Source: JBFLVT01 sp036804525 (GTDB lineage Bacteria; Bacillota; Desulfotomaculia; Desulfotomaculales; JASEER01). From it: a stretch of 34,458 bases of DNA. The stretch covers positions 1-34,458 of the forward strand of contig DAIRSE010000023.1 in the NCBI GenBank assembly GCA_036804525.1, written 5' to 3'. The notes below the pieces were generated by a model. It saw only the letters and a list, made by a program, of their open reading frames with translations, did no database searches and was not told the origin of the DNA. Each line of letters starts with the position of its first letter. The first letter of the stretch is position 1. Shown piece by piece: positions 30,480 to 34,458 of the stretch. Both the position numbers and the translations under genes were made by a program.

Positions 30480-32048
30480 TTGTCCGGTCGGTTAATTGTT
30501 CAGGCAACTTTGGTTATCGCCGCCTTCAACCTGCTCTCGCGTCTTCTGGGTTTTGTACGGGAGATGGTTATTGCCAGGCAGTTTGGGGCGACTTCGGCTA
30601 CCGACGCCTACCTGGTGGCCCTGACTATTCCCACAATCGTTTTCGCCATTCTTTCTCAGGCCCTGGCGGCCGTGGTCATCCCCGTATTCACCGAATACCG
30701 GGCCAAAGGTGAGACCAGAGAAGCCTGGAGGTTGACAGCCACCGTCGTCAACCTGCTCTTTCTGCTCCTGGCCGTCGTTACCCTGGCCGGCGTAGTTGTG
30801 GCTCCTTTTGTCGTCAAGGTGATCGCGCCGGGCCTGGCGCCCGAAACCAGCCGGCTGGCGTCCCAGCTGACGCGGATCGTCTTCCCGATGCTGGTCTTTT
30901 CCGGACTGGCCACGCTGTTTTCGGCCTTCCTCAACGCCAACAAAATCTTCGGCATCCCGGCTTTCAGCGGGGCGCTCAATAACATCGTCATCATTGCATC
31001 GGCGGCGTTGCTGGGCGGGATCTTCGGCATCCAGGGCCTGGCCTGGGGCACGGTGGCCGGCATGGCCCTGTCGGCGCTAATTCAGTTGCCGCCGCTTCTG
31101 CGCTCCGGGTTTCGCTTCAGCTTGAGCCTCGACTGGTCGCATCCGGGCGTGCGCAAGATCGTGCGGCTGGTTGTTCCGGTAACGCTGGGCATCTCCGTCA
31201 CCCAGGCATACTTCATTATTGACAGAGTCCTGGCTTCATTGCTCCCTGAAGGGAGCATTTCCGCTCTTAATTTTGCCTACAAACTGATCCAGCTTCCGGT
31301 GAGTCTGTTTGTCCTTGCCGTCAGCACGGCCGTCTTCCCGATGCTTACGCAATGGGTCGCCGAGGGCAGAATCAGCGAGGTTTTCGACGGTGTGCGCCGT
31401 TCCCTGCGCGTCATTGTCCTGATGATCGTTCCGGCGAGCGCCGGCTTGATGGTGTTGCGCACGCCCATCGTCCAGCTCCTTTTTGAAAGAGGGGCTTTCG
31501 ACGAAAGGGCCACCCTTATGACGGCCGCAGCTGTGCTTTTCTACGCCGTGGGGCTCGTCGGGTTCGCCACCAACATCCTTTTGACGCGGGCCTTTTACGC
31601 CTTCCAGGATACAAAGACCCCTGTCAAGCTGCTGGCTGTGAACATCGTCGCCAATATCGTCCTCAGCCTGCTTTTGATGAGACCGCTCCTGCACGGCGGG
31701 CTGGCCCTTGCGGCTTCGCTGTCGGCCTTTTTGCAAACCGTCCTCCTCGTCTACTGCCTGGATCGCCGGCTGCCGGGCCTGTGGCACTATTCATGGCTGC
31801 TGTTCGGGGCCAAGGTTGCGGTGGCTTCTGCGGTGCTTGCTTTTGCGAGTTACGCCGTCGACCAGACCCTGGCTGCTTCAGGCCTCCCTGCGGGGACGGC
31901 GGGAGTGGCTCTGCGGGTCGGCGCCGGAATAGCTACGGGGGTTGTTGCTTACCTCATGGCCTGCTGCGCCCTGGGCTTTGAGGAAATCCAGATGTTGCGG
32001 AGCTCGTCGCGACAGCTGGTGGGTCATCTGCGCAGGCGTAGCCTTTAG
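30480..32048 (+). CDS. murJ: Lipid II flippase MurJ (MviN family)
   Basis: A 522-aa, about 14-TM MOP-superfamily protein that flips undecaprenyl-linked peptidoglycan precursor or a related lipid-linked oligosaccharide. The N-terminal motif NLLSRLLGFVREMVIARQFG, the downstream ATDAYLVAL and the central LPEGSISALNFAYKLIQLP with VSTAVFPML are typical. Conserved Arg residues of the central cavity (R21, R28) are visible. Start is a TTG at 30480 with only a weak GGGATG upstream, so the exact start is uncertain. In this locus a role in flipping secondary-polymer precursors is also possible. Confidence 0.9.
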   Translation: MSGRLIVQATLVIAAFNLLSRLLGFVREMVIARQFGATSATDAYLVALTIPTIVFAILSQALAAVVIPVFTEYRAKGETREAWRLTATVVNLLFLLLAVVTLAGVVVAPFVVKVIAPGLAPETSRLASQLTRIVFPMLVFSGLATLFSAFLNANKIFGIPAFSGALNNIVIIASAALLGGIFGIQGLAWGTVAGMALSALIQLPPLLRSGFRFSLSLDWSHPGVRKIVRLVVPVTLGISVTQAYFIIDRVLASLLPEGSISALNFAYKLIQLPVSLFVLAVSTAVFPMLTQWVAEGRISEVFDGVRRSLRVIVLMIVPASAGLMVLRTPIVQLLFERGAFDERATLMTAAAVLFYAVGLVGFATNILLTRAFYAFQDTKTPVKLLAVNIVANIVLSLLLMRPLLHGGLALAASLSAFLQTVLLVYCLDRRLPGLWHYSWLLFGAKVAVASAVLAFASYAVDQTLAASGLPAGTAGVALRVGAGIATGVVAYLMACCALGFEEIQMLRSSSRQLVGHLRRRSL

Positions 32049-32186
32049 GAAACCACTGGAAAAAAATGCTAAGTTGTAGCGAAACGCACCATTTTAAAGG
32101 GTTAAAGAAATACAGGTAGCTATTATCTTTCGCTGGTTTGAGTCACCCCCGTTAAAGAAAATTCTGCCTGGCGAAATCCAAAAGCT

Positions 32187-32220
32187 CCCCTTAACTGACA
32201 TGTAGTTAAGGGGGGTTTTT
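32187..32220 (+). terminator. Intrinsic terminator whose right arm is the ribosome site of the next gene
   Basis: CCCCTTAACT (32187-32196), loop GACATGT, AGTTAAGGGG (32204-32213), then GG and TTTTT up to 32220. The ATG of the LuxR-type gene is the next base. The Shine-Dalgarno AAGGGGGG is the 3' arm and tail of the hairpin. Upstream, TTTCGCTGG (about 32130-32138) can pair with CTGGCGAAA (about 32167-32175), a second stem that would form before the terminator. Confidence 0.8.
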
Positions 32221-32499
32221 ATGCGTATTACCGAACGTGAAAGGCAAATTCTTAAGCTTCTCATACAGGGGAAAAGTAACCGGGAGATTGCCGACACCCT
32301 TAACCTATCCGTCTCAACTGTTAAAGAATATTGCGGACGCCTTTATTCAAAGTTTTCCGTGCGGAATCGGACCGGGCTGATTATCCGGGTGATTAGCGAC
32401 TCAGTGGGTCATGATTGGGAAGTCACCGGGTCCGGACGTCTGATCGTGAATAAGAAGGCTCCAGAAGCCCGGCACAAAGGCAAGGATGCCTCTAGGTAA
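32221..32499 (+). CDS. Stand-alone LuxR/GerE-type HTH regulator
   Basis: A 92-aa protein consisting of one GerE helix-turn-helix: ITERERQILKLLIQGKSNRE (3-22), then ADTLNLSVSTVKEYCGRLYSK as the HTH and NRTGLIIRV as the fourth helix. A polar tail of about 30 residues with no assigned family follows. There is no receiver or ligand domain, as in GerE-like small regulators of sporulation or stress genes. The ATG is exactly at the start of the domain. Its ribosome site is sequestered by the terminator hairpin just described, so expression is probably controlled at transcript elongation or translation start. Confidence 0.88.
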   Translation: MRITERERQILKLLIQGKSNREIADTLNLSVSTVKEYCGRLYSKFSVRNRTGLIIRVISDSVGHDWEVTGSGRLIVNKKAPEARHKGKDASR

Positions 32500-32551
32500 C
32501 CGTTTCGGCCGGCCCGGCATATGATGGTTGGCGTACGGGGGGTGGGCTCCT

Positions 32552-32785
32552 ATGTTCAAGGCCACGGACCTGAGCTCGCGGCTGATCATCAACCTTGCCG
32601 ACGGCAGGCGGATCGGCCCGGTCAAGGACATGATCATGAACGACGCGGGCGGGGTTGAAGCCATCGTGCTCCGCGGCCGGAAAAGGCTTATGGGCATGCT
32701 GCGCGACAAAGATATCGTCGTGCCCTGGCCGCAGGTCAAGAAAATCGGCGTCGACGCCGTGCTGGTCGAGATAGAAGACCTGTAA
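32552..32785 (+). CDS. PRC-barrel protein, YlmC/YmxH type
   Basis: A 77-aa single PRC-barrel protein. The YlmC/YmxH pattern is clear: DLSSRLIINLADGRRIGPVK, then GVEAIVLRG, DIVVPWPQVKKIGVDAVLVE. Members of this family are found in spore-forming Firmicutes and some are sporulation-linked; function is not established. Start at 32552 with a G-rich site (GGGGGGTGGG) upstream; an in-frame TTG at 32528 lacks one. It follows the LuxR-type gene by 52 nt, perhaps on the same transcript. Confidence 0.85.
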   Translation: MFKATDLSSRLIINLADGRRIGPVKDMIMNDAGGVEAIVLRGRKRLMGMLRDKDIVVPWPQVKKIGVDAVLVEIEDL

Positions 32786-33011
32786 GTTAGGACGTCAGTC
32801 GTCGGACGTCAGAGGTCGGACTTGAAGGAATCCGCTAAAGCGAATTCCACCGGTCCGCGGAATCGATTTTCGACAGCCCCTCTGTGGCCGGAGGCTTCGC
32901 ATTTGTGCGGGGCGGTTTAAAAAGACGGATCAATTTTTGGTCTCCCTCGTCGATAATTATGCTAGATGATTGCACTAAGAGACGGGTTATGTGCCCGATG
33001 GAGGGAGACCG
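32786..33011. other. Intergenic stretch before the chemoreceptor
   Basis: It starts with a short direct repeat (GACGTCAG twice, at about 32792 and 32805). GAATCCGC and GCGGAATC, an imperfect inverted repeat, follow at about 32830-32865. An AT-richer block (about 32917-32970) just upstream of the gene may hold the promoter, but no unambiguous -35/-10 or sigma-28 pair was found. Confidence 0.4.
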
Positions 33012-34346
33012 ATGGCCAAACTAAACTGCTGGGAGATACTGAACTGCCCCGAAGACCACAAGAAGCAATGCTCGGCTTACGTGAAGGGGCTCGGCCGGCG
33101 TTGCTGGCGCCTCGGAGGGACCTACTGCAAAGGCAAACTCAATACCTCGGTTGACGAAAAGCTGGCGGAATGCCTGCAGTGCAGCGCCTACCGGACGATT
33201 AACAGCATCGCCTGGTACCAGACGACTTATTTTCGCTTCGCTGCGCTCGTTGCGGCTCCCGTATTGACGGTATTCCTGGCTTTTGCCGTTCTGAGCAGGT
33301 CATTTCTGTCCGGAGCCGGCCAGCAGCTCTACGTCCTGACCGTGCTCGGCACGATGGCGATTATCGGCGCGCTGACCATCGCGCCCGCCTACCAGATGTG
33401 CAAACCCATCAACATCCTCAGGGAAAAGTTGAGGGAGATCGGCACGGGCAACCTGGCCGCCGACGAAGCGGTCATGCCCCGGCGGGACGAGTTTATGCTC
33501 CTGGCCGTGGCCGTCAACGACCTGAAGGAAGTTCTGCGGGCCACGATTCAGGGTATGGCCGGTAACGCCGAGGTTTTGGAAAACTCGGCGAGCCAGCTCG
33601 TGGCCGGGGCGGAGGAAACAGCGGCCGGCGCCGGCCACGTGGCCGAGACGATGGGCCAGATGGCGACCAATGTGGAGCACGTCAGCGAAGCTGTCAAGGA
33701 TGTCACCACCGCCGCCGTTACGGCCGAGCAGCACGCCGCCGAGGGCAGCCGCAGCGTGGACGAACTGAAGGACCGCATGCAGTCCATCCAGTCGGTAACC
33801 CAAAGCGCTACTTCGGCGGTGGACGACCTCAGGCAGAAGTCGGTCGAGATCGGTCAGATCACCGATCTCATTACCCAGATAGCCGACCAGACCAACCTCC
33901 TGGCCCTTAACGCCGCTATTGAAGCGGCGCGCGCGGGCGATCAGGGCCGGGGTTTTGCCGTTGTGGCCGAAGAGGTCCGTAAGCTGGCGGAGCAGTCCGG
34001 GAGCGCTGCCGACCGCATCCGTCAGTTAATCGCCTCTATTCAGGCGACGACGGCCAAGGCCACTGAAGCGATGTCGAGCAGCAGGGATGAGGTCAAATCC
34101 GGCGTGTCCGTCGTCGGAGCGGTCAACGAAGCTTTCGGCGAGATTATTTCCCGGGTCAAGGAGCTGACCGTGCGCCTGCAGTCCGCCTCGAAGGCTTCGC
34201 AGGAGATAGCAAACGGGATGGCGCGTATTGCGGCGACAGCTCAGGAGCAAAGCGCGTCCACCGAAGAGGTTTCGGCGGCGGCCAACACGCTGGCCAAACT
34301 GGCGGACGACATCAAGCTCAAGGTGCGGATGTACCGTATTGAGTGA
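33012..34346 (+). CDS. Chemoreceptor (MCP) with N-terminal two-CW cysteine cluster
   Basis: A 444-aa methyl-accepting chemotaxis protein with an unusual front end. Residues 1-60 carry seven cysteines (C6, C12, C20, C31, C39, C54, C57) in the two-CW pattern CWEILNC ... CWRLGGTYC ... CLQC, likely a cytosolic metal or redox site. Two TM helices (about 74-95 and 106-127) are joined by a loop of only about 10 residues, so there is no extracellular sensor. A HAMP-like segment and a signalling domain follow; the hairpin tip is TDLITQIADQTNLLALNAAI then EAARAGDQGRGFAVVAEEVR. Start at 33012 with GGAGGGAG upstream; GTG 32991 is rejected for want of a site. It should feed CheA/CheW on internal redox or metal state. 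Confidence 0.9.
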   Translation: MAKLNCWEILNCPEDHKKQCSAYVKGLGRRCWRLGGTYCKGKLNTSVDEKLAECLQCSAYRTINSIAWYQTTYFRFAALVAAPVLTVFLAFAVLSRSFLSGAGQQLYVLTVLGTMAIIGALTIAPAYQMCKPINILREKLREIGTGNLAADEAVMPRRDEFMLLAVAVNDLKEVLRATIQGMAGNAEVLENSASQLVAGAEETAAGAGHVAETMGQMATNVEHVSEAVKDVTTAAVTAEQHAAEGSRSVDELKDRMQSIQSVTQSATSAVDDLRQKSVEIGQITDLITQIADQTNLLALNAAIEAARAGDQGRGFAVVAEEVRKLAEQSGSAADRIRQLIASIQATTAKATEAMSSSRDEVKSGVSVVGAVNEAFGEIISRVKELTVRLQSASKASQEIANGMARIAATAQEQSASTEEVSAAANTLAKLADDIKLKVRMYRIE

Positions 34347-34378
34347 CGTTGTGACTCGCGCCCTGGTCCTTTATAGCG

Positions 34379-34407
34379 GCCCGCCGTGCGTCCGGCGGGC
34401 GTTTTTT
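34379..34407 (+). terminator. Intrinsic terminator after the chemoreceptor gene
   Basis: GCCCGCCG (34379-34386), loop TGCGTC, CGGCGGGC (34393-34400), then G and T6. It lies 32 nt past the stop. The last about 50 nt of the window hold no further recognisable feature. Confidence 0.88.
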
Positions 34408-34458
34408 GTTTGCCGGGCATGTCTGCCGGGCCGATGGGTTGAGAGAAACCCTGTCACC

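Noticed and set aside
1..34458. tRNA, rRNA or complete IS element
   Set aside because: No cloverleaf-like, rRNA-like or transposase-coding sequence was found on reading both strands.
34408..34458. Possible leader or gene start at the right edge
   Set aside because: GGGTT/AACCC can form a small hairpin, but the stretch is too short to support a feature.

Overview
The window is GC-rich DNA of a Gram-positive-lineage bacterium, most likely an anaerobic, probably spore-forming clostridial Firmicute of the Peptococcaceae/Desulfotomaculum-Pelotomaculum type. This is inferred from strong AGGAGG-type ribosome sites with frequent GTG/TTG starts, an S-layer protein with SLH domains next to a csaB/tagA/tagO/LCP secondary-wall-polymer locus, a DUF5693 membrane protein, a YlmC/YmxH-type PRC-barrel protein and MurJ. 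No rRNA, tRNA, CRISPR array or complete insertion sequence was seen.

Layout. Bases 1-3135 form an accessory island. It holds the first codons of a gene leaving the left edge, then three toxin-antitoxin pairs of different classes: an RHH-like/VapC pair, an AbrB/VapC pair on the minus strand, and an MNT/HEPN pair. Repeats and a 52-bp stray copy of a glycosyltransferase segment lie between them. Bases 3136-10581 are surface and envelope genes: a processive family-2 glycosyltransferase, a secreted SLH-domain protein behind a structured leader, a membrane-anchored FAD oxidoreductase, and a secreted LVIVD-repeat/fibronectin-III protein. Next come a UbiA-family prenyltransferase resembling heme O synthase (10677-11612) and a drug-efflux block (11741-19275). 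That block has MarR, a lipoprotein adaptor and an RND pump, then a very short EmrA-like adaptor and a 14-TM MFS pump, separated by a 120-bp structured repeat element.

Bases 19379-32048 are a coherent wall-polymer locus: tagA, csaB, an unknown exported protein, an LCP ligase, DUF5693, fabZ, tagO, galU, an NAD-dependent sugar epimerase, a phosphohexomutase and murJ. The likely logic is as follows. The mutase, GalU and the epimerase make nucleotide sugars. TagO and TagA start the polymer on undecaprenyl phosphate. CsaB pyruvylates it. The LCP protein ligates it to peptidoglycan. SLH proteins such as the one at 5191-6711 then dock on the pyruvylated polymer. A 48-aa charged protein is encoded antisense at 28610-28756. 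The right end holds a stand-alone LuxR-type HTH gene whose Shine-Dalgarno is part of an intrinsic terminator hairpin, a PRC-barrel protein, and a chemoreceptor with an N-terminal two-CW cysteine cluster and almost no extracellular domain.

The most interesting items are the terminator/SD overlap before the LuxR-type gene, the two-CW chemoreceptor, the structured leader of the S-layer gene, the unlisted 48-aa gene, the 52-bp duplicated glycosyltransferase core, the 120-bp structured element and the 27-bp palindromes that occur three times.
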